Shown piece by piece: positions 19,850 to 27,892 of a stretch of 27,892 nucleotides of DNA. The stretch is from Thiomonas sp. FB-Cd. Its GTDB lineage: Bacteria; Pseudomonadota; Gammaproteobacteria; Burkholderiales; Burkholderiaceae_C. The stretch is from positions 1-27,892 of the forward strand of contig NZ_JPOE01000006.1 in assembly GCF_000733775.1 (NCBI RefSeq), given 5' to 3'. A program made the translations under genes and the position numbers. The notes below the pieces were generated by a model. The model was not told where the DNA came from. It worked only from the letters and a program-made list of their open reading frames with translations, and searched no databases. How positions within the stretch are numbered: the first letter of the stretch is position 1; each line of letters begins with the position of its first letter.

Positions 19850-20686
19850 TCACAGGTTCGGCGGCGCCTCGCTCACCTCTTGGGCATTTTTCCGTCCCTT
19901 CGGGATGGATTGCATGAGATCTGACCATCTCATTCCAACGTCTGGAAGACGCCTGACATAGCCGATTGTCGGAGGAATCTTCGGAGGATCATCGGTTTTA
20001 CTTCGGGTCCGTTTCCACTCCGCCTTGACAATCGCCCACAATTTTTTGACCTGCTCACGCACTCCCGCGAAACCTGGGCTCCTAGATAGCGAGTTAATGA
20101 GCTGCTCGAGGACTGCGTCCTGCCTCCCTCGAATGGCAAATACGACCTGGTTGTGCAAGAGCCGGTACTGCTCGCGGGTGTACTTCCAGGTCAGGACCGG
20201 CGCATTTGCACCAGGCTTGGTCATGCGCACGAGCTCATAGCCAGCCAAGGTGATCCGCGCCTCGAACGGATTGAGCCAGCGCTCCTCGTGACAGATCGTC
20301 TTGCCAGGAAAGTAGAAAAGCGTCCACTGCACAAACCCAGTTTGCTCGTCGAGCCAACCCAGCCATCTCGCCACATCCTCTCCAGCCCGTCGGGCACGAT
20401 GATCGGCGATCTTCCCTGGGTTGAGCACGTACCGACTGGCGAACTTTTGGGCCAGGAATGGCGCCTTGCCCAACGGGATCGAACCTGCGATGTAGTGCAA
20501 GGCACCGGCACGCACCGCATCGCCGAGGCGCTGCATGTACACCGTCTTCTTCGTGAAGATGAACGGGTTCGACGACGGCACCCCGCGGTACGCGGACGCG
20601 CCCTTCTCGCCACTTGTACGAGCTCGTTTCGGCGGCATGTCTTGCACCGCCGCCTGTCCGGATGCACTCGTTTGTTCAACACTCAT
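19850..20686 (-). CDS. Unrecognised basic 278-residue plasmid protein, divergent from the structured RNA
   Basis: The product starts MSVEQTSASGQAAVQDMPPK and has a basic, low-complexity N-terminus (1-40), then a region with VYMQRLGDAVRAGALHYIAG, WLGWLDEQTGFVQWTLFYFP and YELVRMTKPGANAPVLTWKY, and a basic tail (KAEWKRTRSKTDDPPK). I recognise no family or catalytic motif; there is no membrane segment. The ATG at 20686 is only 8 bases from a TATAAT box, so the mRNA is probably leaderless; the operator palindrome (20688-20715) overlaps that box. It is divergently transcribed from the giant RNA with about 80 bp between, so it is a candidate partner or regulator. The assembly joint falls inside its 5' end. 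Confidence 0.7.
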   Translation of the reverse strand: MSVEQTSASGQAAVQDMPPKRARTSGEKGASAYRGVPSSNPFIFTKKTVYMQRLGDAVRAGALHYIAGSIPLGKAPFLAQKFASRYVLNPGKIADHRARRAGEDVARWLGWLDEQTGFVQWTLFYFPGKTICHEERWLNPFEARITLAGYELVRMTKPGANAPVLTWKYTREQYRLLHNQVVFAIRGRQDAVLEQLINSLSRSPGFAGVREQVKKLWAIVKAEWKRTRSKTDDPPKIPPTIGYVRRLPDVGMRWSDLMQSIPKGRKNAQEVSEAPPNL

Positions 20687-20687
20687 G

Positions 20688-20715
20688 AAACGGCATTATA
20701 TCAAAAATACCGTTT
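20688..20715 (-). promoter_or_regulatory. Operator/-10 region of the 278-residue gene (copy at the intact gene)
   Basis: Same sequence as 51-78: arms AAACGGCATT and AATACCGTTT with TATAAT inside on the minus strand, next to the start ATG at 20686. Confidence 0.6.
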
Positions 20716-20766
20716 GTAGAACTGCATATATTAAGATTCCACGTAAGGGCCATGCTGAGGTACACT

Positions 20767-22065
20767 TGTGGCGTCACTAGGCCGCCAAGCCGACACAAAA
20801 GATCGTGTTGGCCGCCAAGCCAACCGACGAACGCACTGCAGCGGATGCTGCACAGCAAGGGCCGCCAGCCCGAGCTAGTCCGACGTAGCCGCATGCCTCT
20901 AATAGGGCTGGTGCGGCTGCAACGAGCGCTGGGGGTGAAATTCCCCTTTCGACTCAATCCCTGGCCGAAAGCTCAGGATTGGGCGACAACGAAACGGGCA
21001 CGCCGGCAACGGTTGTGTAGCACCTGGCAGCAGCGAAATGGGAGACGGCTTTCGCCGTCGTTAACACCACGGTGGCCGCAGGCGAAAGCCGGCGGACATC
21101 TGCTCGACGTGTGGGCTTCTGAGGGCGCAGAAATGCGTCAGGGTCGCGAGGGGAAACCTGGATCGACTGGCACCATCCGAAGGGGTGGGTCGATGTACAG
21201 CTCAAGCACGTAAGCCTAGCCCCACGAGGGAGGGTTCGAGAGGTCGTGATGCAATGGATTCACGTGAGGCGTTGAAGTTTCCAGCAAGTACCAGAGAGTT
21301 TTTGGAATCTTTTTCCTGGGAAACCCGCAAGGGGTAAGGTCTAAGACCTAAGCGAAGAAACGGAGCCGACTGCTAAACGATCGCAGTAGCTGAAGCGCCC
21401 GACACTCGCAAGAGAAGGGCATCTGTCTAAGTTGGGAATCTCTGACGGCGGTTTGAGCTGGGATGGCACCTAGCGACGCGCAAGAGAGGGAGATGAGGCA
21501 AGTAGGAGTCCTGAAGGCGCAAGCCTTGTCGTGCTGAGCGGAACGGTGCGAACAGGAACCGGCGACGAGCCGGGTACGAAAGCTGAAGTCGGACGAAAAA
21601 GTGCAAAGCGGCCTGGCGGCCGCGCGTTGTGTCAGTGACAGAAACCAGCCTTTGGCGAGGCTGGATTCAGCAGGGCGCGGATTGGCCTTGGCGGGCTATG
21701 AAGCGGCATCCGGTTTGGCGACCGGATGCAAAGTCAACACGGCTGGCCCAGAGCATCAGGACAGCTAAGAAAGAGTCCGCGGACAAGTTCTGCGGGATGT
21801 TCACTTTGGGGCTCGGCGTTGCGGTAAGGGTGGCTCCCGAAACTGCGACGTGCGAACGGTGGTGTGCACTGGAACCACGCAAAACACCAGTTCAGCGTGA
21901 TTGGCTCTCGCCCAGCCTGCCTACGGGCATGAAGGAGGCTGCTTGCAGCCGTGAGAAGGCTTTGAAGCCACGTCGAGGCTTGCCTCGAGATTGAGATAAT
22001 CGGGCCTTGTGCCTGTTGATGATCCACACACCCAGTGCAGCCTCCAAGCTGCCTGGGTGTTTTTT
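20767..22065 (+). ncRNA. Candidate giant structured noncoding RNA (copy 2)
   Basis: Same locus as 130-1425 with three run-length differences (GGGGG at about 20931, GGGG at about 21182, TTTTT at about 21308). The six complementary-loop hairpins are at 20780-20871 and 21645-21729; they and the terminator (22028-22065) are identical to copy 1. The longer G run at 20931 lies in the GGGG/CCCC hairpin. Confidence 0.72.
22028..22065 (+). terminator. Intrinsic terminator of the structured RNA (copy 2)
   Basis: Identical to 1388-1425: 13-bp stem and six T residues. Confidence 0.88.
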
Positions 22066-22282
22066 CATGCGCGGCGGCCAGGCCGGTGGGGGTACAGCTG
22101 GGCATGCGCAATGCTTCGCCGGTGCGCTCACCACCAGCATGGCGTGCGACGAACTCGACGCGGCCGCGCGGCCGCGTCGCAGAGGGTCCGCGCGCGGCCA
22201 GAACCGCGTCTACAAGGATCGGGGCGGCGCAGGCCAGCAGCGCCCGCGCTTCGGCGGGCGGCACCAGGCTGAACCGCGCCAC

Positions 22283-22912
22283 CTACTTGCCGGCCGTGGG
22301 CAGACGCTCGAGCAGCTCGGCGTTCTGTTGCTGCAACGTCTGCAGCTTGCCGCGCATCTCCGCTAGTTCTTCGCGAACCTTGATGCCCTGCTCACGCGCA
22401 GTGGCCGCGGCGTCGCGCGCCTGGTCGAGGTCTTTGCTCAACACCTTGCTGGCGGCTTTCTCGGCGGCCAGGGCCTGCTTGATCTCGCCGAGCTGAGTTT
22501 GCAGGGCGCTTTCCAAGGCCGTGAGGGCCTCCAGGCGGGTTTTGGCATCCTCCACCTCAACCGTGAGCTGATCGGCCAACTGAGCGGCTTCCAAGCGACT
22601 TGCTTCGAGCTCGGCACGCGCGGCCTCCAGCGCTTCGCGCTCGCTGTTCAGGCGCGCGTTAGCCAGGTCGAGCGCTGCGGCCCATATGTCGGCACCGACC
22701 TCGGCCAGGCGCTCCATCACCAAGGGTGGGGCGGGCTCGCGCAACGGCGTGGACTTGTCGGCCTTGCGCGTGCGCCACTGGGCCATGGCCTCGCTGATAG
22801 TCGTGAAGCTGCCGCCGCCGACGGCCTTGCGCACGGCGGCGAGGGTCGGCGACTGGCCTGCGGCGTCGAGGGCGTCGGCGGCGGCCCAGATTTGTTCGGC
22901 GGTGATGGCCAT
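22283..22912 (-). CDS. kfrA: KfrA-like protein (copy 2)
   Basis: Same 209-residue protein as at 1641-2270, with the same ribosome site and the promoter/operator at about 22938-22965. No difference from copy 1 within the gene was seen. Confidence 0.82.
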   Translation of the reverse strand: MAITAEQIWAAADALDAAGQSPTLAAVRKAVGGGSFTTISEAMAQWRTRKADKSTPLREPAPPLVMERLAEVGADIWAAALDLANARLNSEREALEAARAELEASRLEAAQLADQLTVEVEDAKTRLEALTALESALQTQLGEIKQALAAEKAASKVLSKDLDQARDAAATAREQGIKVREELAEMRGKLQTLQQQNAELLERLPTAGK

Positions 22913-23018
22913 GGGAATCTCCTGTAGCGCGTAATAGATAGTATGTATCATACTACAATCTACAAAATACAACAAAGGTCGTGGTCGGGGTTCTAAGCCA
23001 GAACCGCCGAAATTTCCG

Positions 23019-26000
23019 TCATCCCAGCTCCAGCCCCGCCACGAGCGCATCCAGGTCGATCATCTTGCCGTCGCTCTGGAAGGTGTAATGCCCGTTCAGC
23101 AGGATGTGCCGCCAGGCCGCCGGCGATATCTGGGTCAGGAGAGCGTGCGCCTTGGCGTTGCCGCTCGCCTCGTACTTCATCAGCAGCCGCGAGAGGATGG
23201 CCGAGTTGTAGAAGATGACCGCGTTGGCGATCAGCCTGGCGCACTGGTTGCTGATCTCAATTTCGATGTCGGTGCGCCCGGTCAATTCCTTCTTGCCGCC
23301 GACCTGGGCGATGGTTGAGCGTAGCTGGTGATAGGACTCGATGCGGTTCTGTGAGCGGTGAACGTTGCGCTCCAGTTGCGGATCGCGCAGGTAGCGCAGC
23401 GTGTAGATGCTGCGGATGAGCTTGTCGAACTCGAACACCGCGCGCCGCGTGGGGTTCGGCGCGGTGTAGGTGCATAGCTTGCGGATCAGCGTGCCCTGCG
23501 TCATCTCCTTCAGTCCGAGCGTGGCGACAATCTGGTCGAGGTTCGGCTTCTCGCTGACTATGAGATCGCGGTCGATTCTCCCGGCCGGCCGGATCAGGCA
23601 CTGATCGTACAGCGCCGGATCGTCGGCACTGTAGAGTTCCTTCAACTGATCGCCAAGGTCGGTGAAGCGCGGCTCGAAACGCAGGCCGAACCAGTGCAGG
23701 ATAGCGAAGTTGGCCTTGTTGACGCTGTGCATGTCGCCGGTGATCGCGGTCGGCACGATGTCCGACGTGTTGCGATACCAGATGTCGAACACGTGATGGG
23801 CCTCGTAATCGTGCGCGCCGATCAGGTAGCCGTTGAGCGGCACGTGGTTGCACAGCAGCGTGTAGGCGACCACGCCCTTGCCGCGCCCAAAGTATTTGCG
23901 CGAGTGGCGCGCTTTCACGGTCGGCCGCTCGACGCCGAATTTCTGACCATCGACGGCACCGTACAGTGCATCGAGGTCGAACGAGTAGTACGGGAAGATC
24001 GGCAGCGCGGCGATGGCGTTGCTGATGCAGTCGTTGGCCGCGTGCAGCGTTGCGTGGCGCAGGTACTGTTGGTAGGCGCTCTCCAGCACGTGGTACGGGA
24101 TGTCGCTGGTGCGTGCCATGACCTGGTTGCCGTGGTTCATCGCCTGCGCGATGATGACCGCCATCAGGCTGTCGGCGTCGGCGACCTTCTTCGCATAGCG
24201 CGGCTGCAAAGGCGTCAGCGCCGACAGGAACTGGCACTGGCCGTTGACGAAGCGGAACACGTCGGCCACGTCGCAGAACGGCAGTTGCTCGTAGAACGCC
24301 TTCTCGCGCGCCTTCTGGTTCTCGCCCTTGGGCTTGCGCCATGTCAGCTTCTGCGTGTCCTTGTCGTATTCTAGGTGCGTCAGCTTGCCCTGCTTCAGCT
24401 CGCGGTTGAAGGCCAGCCACTGAGCGCGCAGCTCGGTCGCGAGCGCATCGAGCTGGGCATCGAGTGGCTGCCGCAGGAACGGGATGTCGATCTGCGCCAG
24501 CACGGCGGCCTTCTCATCCAGCGAAACCAGCTCGTCGGAAAAATGCCGGTGCTGCAAGCTGTCGTCGAGGTAGAGTTCACCCGACTGGAAGCGCTTCCTG
24601 ACCTGGCGGTACAGCCAGAACTCGTAGCGGTCGGCATGCAGGTCCGTCGGCTTGCCATCGGCATCGAAGGTCAGCAGGTACGGTCGCAAGCGTTTCGGCA
24701 GCGTGGCCGCTGGACATTCGGCGAGCGGCCGTTGCGATAGGCGCTGCTGTTTGGCGAACACGTCCTTGGCCCAGGCCAGCGCCACGAGCCACGGGCTGCC
24801 CGGATCAGTGCCAGCGAGGTCGAGCGCGACATACAGCGGCCGAAGATGGCGGCGGATGCGCTCAGCCAGGCCGTCCACCGCCTGCCAGTGCAAAGCCAGC
24901 TTGCTCACCGGCTTCACGCTCATGCGCTGCGCGGTGGTTTGCAGCGTATCGCGGGGCATGATTTTGTAGGCGCGCTGGCGCACATCGCCGAACGGCGTGG
25001 GATCGGGCACGCTGTCGTCGATGTAAAGCGACAGCAGGCGGCCGACCTGCGGTGTGTCTTGCTGACGGCGCACCTGCTCGGCGACAAAGGATTGCTTTGC
25101 GCCCGCACTGCTTTCGTCCTCCAACTGCTTCATGTGGTAGGCCATCGCATCGACCAGGTTGTCGGAAAGCTGCCGGTAGCGCACCCAGGCATAGCAAAGC
25201 AGGTAGAGGTAGGTCTGATCGGCCTTCAGGTTGCGTAGATCGTGGACGGTGTAGAAGTTCGCCAGGCTGGCGTAGTACAGCAGATTCTGCTGCGAGACGC
25301 CGAGCTTGGGCAGCAGCGCCTTGGCGATCCGGTGCAGCGGCTCCAGCGTGGCGCGCTTTTCGCGTTCGCGGGCCATCTGACGCCAGCCAAAGTCCTTGGC
25401 GTCCTGCTTGAGCGCCGCCAATTGCGACAGGGTGTCGTCACGCACTAGAAGCCGACCCAGCGCGGCCTTGGCCGATTCGTCCAACACTTCCGACAGCAGG
25501 CCAGCCAGCCGCCGACGCTCGGCGGACAGGGCTTCGCTCACCAGCTCTTGCAGGGTGGTATAGCCGGGCCGGATGATCTTGTGCTCGTTTAGCCAGACGA
25601 TCAGCTCGGCGGCGATGAACCCCGGCATCACGTCGCGCCGCACGGTCTGCGCGGCCTGCTGCGCGAGCTGCGCCAGGAACTCGGCCGCCCACGGCCGGTA
25701 GCCGAACAGATCGGCAATCCACTCGCGCTGGGTGTAGTGCTCGTGCTTGGAGATTGGCTTGTGCTCGAAGGACTCGCCGTGGAAGTAGCGGCTCAGCACG
25801 AAGGCGCAATCGTGCTCGACCTCACTCCAGTCGAAGCGGAAGAAGGCATGCTTGGCCTTGAAGTAACCGATCTGCAAGATGCAATAGACCTGGGCATGGA
25901 GACCAGGCCGGCTGCTGGCGAGCGCCAGTTCGGTTTCAGTCAACGCCAAGTATTCCAGCCGCTGGGCGTCGTCGAAGTCCGGCAGGCCGTACAGGGCTTC

Positions 26001-26048
26001 CTGCTCGGCGTCCGACAGGACGGTCAATCGTTCGCTCTTGGTCGTCAT
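23019..26048 (-). CDS. tnpA: Tn3-family transposase TnpA (copy 2, intact)
   Basis: A 1009-residue transposase, MTTKSERLTVLSDAEQEALY, with the N-terminal DNA-binding region typical of Tn3 transposases (about 1-170) and the RNase-H-like core near the C-terminus. The catalytic acids can be placed by family motifs: D700 in AVDGQKF, D772 in TAITGDMHSVNKANF, and E904 in NRIESYHQLR. Their spacing (72 and 132 residues) is close to that of Tn3 TnpA (76 and 130). LHWFGLRFEPRFTDL after the second Asp is also typical. The start ATG overlaps the tnpR stop. The frame is open upstream of this ATG, but that extension is the tnpR region read in another frame. Confidence 0.95.
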   Translation of the reverse strand: MTTKSERLTVLSDAEQEALYGLPDFDDAQRLEYLALTETELALASSRPGLHAQVYCILQIGYFKAKHAFFRFDWSEVEHDCAFVLSRYFHGESFEHKPISKHEHYTQREWIADLFGYRPWAAEFLAQLAQQAAQTVRRDVMPGFIAAELIVWLNEHKIIRPGYTTLQELVSEALSAERRRLAGLLSEVLDESAKAALGRLLVRDDTLSQLAALKQDAKDFGWRQMAREREKRATLEPLHRIAKALLPKLGVSQQNLLYYASLANFYTVHDLRNLKADQTYLYLLCYAWVRYRQLSDNLVDAMAYHMKQLEDESSAGAKQSFVAEQVRRQQDTPQVGRLLSLYIDDSVPDPTPFGDVRQRAYKIMPRDTLQTTAQRMSVKPVSKLALHWQAVDGLAERIRRHLRPLYVALDLAGTDPGSPWLVALAWAKDVFAKQQRLSQRPLAECPAATLPKRLRPYLLTFDADGKPTDLHADRYEFWLYRQVRKRFQSGELYLDDSLQHRHFSDELVSLDEKAAVLAQIDIPFLRQPLDAQLDALATELRAQWLAFNRELKQGKLTHLEYDKDTQKLTWRKPKGENQKAREKAFYEQLPFCDVADVFRFVNGQCQFLSALTPLQPRYAKKVADADSLMAVIIAQAMNHGNQVMARTSDIPYHVLESAYQQYLRHATLHAANDCISNAIAALPIFPYYSFDLDALYGAVDGQKFGVERPTVKARHSRKYFGRGKGVVAYTLLCNHVPLNGYLIGAHDYEAHHVFDIWYRNTSDIVPTAITGDMHSVNKANFAILHWFGLRFEPRFTDLGDQLKELYSADDPALYDQCLIRPAGRIDRDLIVSEKPNLDQIVATLGLKEMTQGTLIRKLCTYTAPNPTRRAVFEFDKLIRSIYTLRYLRDPQLERNVHRSQNRIESYHQLRSTIAQVGGKKELTGRTDIEIEISNQCARLIANAVIFYNSAILSRLLMKYEASGNAKAHALLTQISPAAWRHILLNGHYTFQSDGKMIDLDALVAGLELG

Positions 26049-26638
26049 CGCGATGACGCTCCACGAGAGCCCGTCCAACCAACCCGTGCCAGGGTCTCGA
26101 TCAGCGTGGTTCGCTTGACGCCGAAGTTGCGGCACACCGCCGCCTTGGACATGCCGCCATCGAGCGCAGCGACGATGGCCTCCAGCTTCTCGCCGGTGAT
26201 CGCCTGCGGCCGGCCGCCGATCCGGCCGCGTTTGCGGGCGGCAGCCAGACCGGCGACGACACGTTCCTGGATCAAGGCGCGTTCGTACTGCGCGAGCGCG
26301 CCGAACACCTGGAACAGAAACTCGCCCGAGGGCGTCGTGGTATCCAGGTTCTCCGTCAGCGAGCGGAACGCCACCTGCTTTTTCTTGAGCGAGGTCACGA
26401 TGGCGAGCAAGTGCGACAACGAACGGCCGAGCCGGTCGAGCTTCCACACGACCAACACGTCGCCAGGGCGAACGAATTCGAGCGCCCGCGCCAGGCCCGC
26501 GCGGTCGTCCTTCGCGCCGGAAGCATGATCCTCGAACAGATGCCGCGCATCGACGCCGACGGCGAGCAGCGCATCGCGCTGCAAGTTCGTGCTCTGGCGG
26601 TCGGAGTCCGACGACACGCGCATGTAACCTACCAACAT
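26045..26638 (-). CDS. tnpR: Serine resolvase TnpR (copy 2)
   Basis: Same 197-residue resolvase as at 5401-5994. The res-like region follows at about 26640-26784. Confidence 0.9.
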   Translation of the reverse strand: MLVGYMRVSSDSDRQSTNLQRDALLAVGVDARHLFEDHASGAKDDRAGLARALEFVRPGDVLVVWKLDRLGRSLSHLLAIVTSLKKKQVAFRSLTENLDTTTPSGEFLFQVFGALAQYERALIQERVVAGLAAARKRGRIGGRPQAITGEKLEAIVAALDGGMSKAAVCRNFGVKRTTLIETLARVGWTGSRGASSR

Positions 26639-26876
26639 AAGCGGAAAACCATTAAGACGAGGTTTCCGTATGGTAGCGTCTGGCGACAGAGTTTTCCGCA
26701 CAATTTTGCGGCCACTCGGAGGTTGGTGCAGAGGACCGTTGAAGGCCTGTCGAAAAACAAATGTTTTCCGACAGGCCTTGGCCTAGCGCACGCCCGCCTT
26801 GCAGCGTTCTGTGAATAGCGCTTAGTAATGACGGCGTATATACTTTGTTAGTATCAAGTGGCAGGAGGCCCCGATC

Positions 26877-27155
26877 ATGTCAAAACAAGCCGTTTTCACG
26901 ATGAAGCTGGAGCCTGAGTTGCGCGCCGAGTTTATGGCCGAAGCCGAGGCGGCCCATCGCCCGGCGTCGCAAGTGCTGCGCGAGCTGATGCGCGAGTTCG
27001 TTCAGCGCCAGCGCGAGTCGCGCGAGTACGACGAGTTCCTGCGCCGCAAGGTCGAAGCCGGCCGGGCTTCGATGCGCGCTGGATTGGGGCGGTCGAACGA
27101 TGAAGTTGAGGCCGAATTCGCCGCACGGCGTGCCAGTGTGGCGAGCCAGGCGTGA
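26877..27155 (+). CDS. parD: ParD-like antitoxin (copy 2)
   Basis: Identical in sequence to 6233-6511. Confidence 0.82.
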   Translation: MSKQAVFTMKLEPELRAEFMAEAEAAHRPASQVLRELMREFVQRQRESREYDEFLRRKVEAGRASMRAGLGRSNDEVEAEFAARRASVASQA

Positions 27156-27434
27156 GGGTTGTTTGGACGCCGAAGCGCAGCAAGACCGTGCCGATGTGTG
27201 GGACTACATCGCAGCCGACAATCCGCGCGCGGCGGCCCGGATGGATGAGATTTTCAGCGACGCGGCCGCCCGCTTGATCCAGCACCCCATGCTGGGCAAG
27301 CCGGGAAAGATTCCCGGACCCGCGAGTTGATCCCGCACGAAAGCTATCGCCTGGTGTATCAGATCGACGGCGAAACGGTGTGGATACTGACGCTGGTTCA
27401 TACTGCCCGCCTGTGGCCGCCTGTGCGCGATTAA
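27152..27434 (+). pseudogene. parE: ParE-like toxin (copy 2, frame broken by two missing bases)
   Basis: Compared with 6508-6792 one C is missing at about 27170 (GACGCC for GACGCCC) and one G at about 27317 (CCCGGACC for CCCGGGACC). Both are short-run losses in the error-rich contig end. Copy 1 should be taken as the true gene. Confidence 0.75.
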
Positions 27435-27832
27435 GATATGATCATGGCAACAATGAAACGGCGCGTTGACAGACTGCTTTCGAGCCAGACCGCGGTCGGC
27501 GGCAGGCGGCCAGTTGCGGACGGTCAAGCATCTTCCGGTAGCGGACGTTCAATAGTGTCTCTGACCTGCTTCGCTCCTCTATGAAGGGAGTCGCTGGCCC
27601 ATCCGCGCACTCACAGCCTGCCAGTAGGCGCAATTGCAGCGCTCCGTCCGGCAGCGCACAGACTGCGGCCGTACGTCCGCGTAGGTCGCTTCAGCAGTTT
27701 CGATTCGAAAGTTCATGTGATGCTGCGGCGGTCGTCGCAGTTGCGCGGAGGCGATGATGCACAAGCACGGGATCGGCAGATAGGTTCTTCGAAGCTGCAA
27801 GAGTTAGAAACATTCACACATGAAAGATTGAA

Positions 27833-27892
27833 ATGGATACACGATTATTTGCTTTCGTCGGCGCAGACATTGGCCCTTGGCGGATTGTCAGG
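27833..27892 (+). CDS. cld: Chlorite dismutase, first 20 codons (cut by window end)
   Basis: The first 60 bases match 7199-7258 exactly. The complete gene is at 7199-7759. Confidence 0.87.
   Translation, partial: MDTRLFAFVGADIGPWRIVR

Larger units (their letters stand above)
20638..27892. repeat. Second copy of the terminal redundancy
   Basis: This repeats 1-7259. It is the better copy for the RNA, kfrA-like and tnpA regions (longer G/T runs, open tnpA, GGGG at the transposon end). It is the worse copy after about 27165, where it has at least ten small deletions and one insertion. Confidence 0.93.
22982..27892. mobile_element. Tn3-family transposon, copy 2 (cut by window end)
   Basis: TGGTC at 22982-22986 is followed by the left inverted repeat (22987-23024) with its full GGGG. 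The window ends 60 bases into the chlorite dismutase gene. This is the same element as 2345-8686, not a second insertion. Confidence 0.92.

Noticed and set aside
1..27892. The two 7.25-kb copies as a composite transposon or tandem duplication
   Set aside because: Both copies end exactly at the window edges, differ almost only by indels at short runs, and contain only part of the Tn3-family element. A biological duplication would not be expected to coincide with the contig ends.
1..27892. CRISPR arrays, tRNA or rRNA genes
   Set aside because: No regularly spaced repeat array and no tRNA or rRNA-like sequence was seen on either strand.

Overview
The window reads as a complete small circular plasmid written out about 1.35 times. 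The first 7,259 bases reappear as the last 7,255, from 20638 onward. The two copies differ almost only by single-base indels, most of them in G or C runs, and both end at the window edges. This is the usual signature of a circular molecule assembled as a linear contig from indel-prone reads. The unit is about 20.64 kb. Copy 1 is short by one base at seven runs relative to copy 2 between 290 and 2815, and one of these breaks tnpA. Copy 2 has several short deletions in its last 750 bases, which break the toxin gene parE. G+C content is high and the families (KfrA-like, ParA/ParG-like, Tn3-family, Eco29kI-like R-M) point to a beta- or gammaproteobacterial host; the genus cannot be told. No relaxase or conjugation gene was found.

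Layout in unit coordinates. 50-1425: a divergent promoter region and then a very large gene-free stretch that looks like a highly structured noncoding RNA ending in a strong intrinsic terminator. 1641-2270: a KfrA-like coiled-coil DNA-binding protein. 2345-8686: a Tn3-family transposon with 38-bp inverted repeats (35 of 38 matching) and a TGGTC target duplication. It carries tnpA, tnpR, a ParD/ParE pair, and two cassette-like cargo genes, a dimeric-type chlorite dismutase and a small cupin, each followed by an attC-like site. 8692-9178: noncoding with two long perfect inverted repeats. 9179-10887: a primase-type replication initiator with an overlapping leader ORF and a probable antisense RNA. 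10962-12666: a HigA/HigB-like toxin-antitoxin pair and a ParA/ParG-like partition pair, linked by related CTCAT palindromes. 12701-13668: remains of an older defence-type operon. 14071-16779: a restriction-modification operon (RHH regulator, Vsr, C5 methyltransferase, Eco29kI-like nuclease). 17164-18733: a tyrosine recombinase, a nuclease-like partner, and a 28-bp dif-like palindrome. 18777-20686: small proteins and an unrecognised basic 278-residue protein divergent from the RNA.

The backbone is a persistence kit: replication with antisense control, partition, two addiction systems (one on the transposon), restriction-modification, and a probable dimer-resolution system. The cargo is a probable chlorite/reactive-chlorine defence module. 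The most unusual element is the roughly 1.3-kb RNA. Three 5' hairpins display CGCCA(A) loops and three hairpins about 850 nt downstream display the complementary loop TTGGCG, which suggests an organised set of kissing-loop contacts, within or between molecules.
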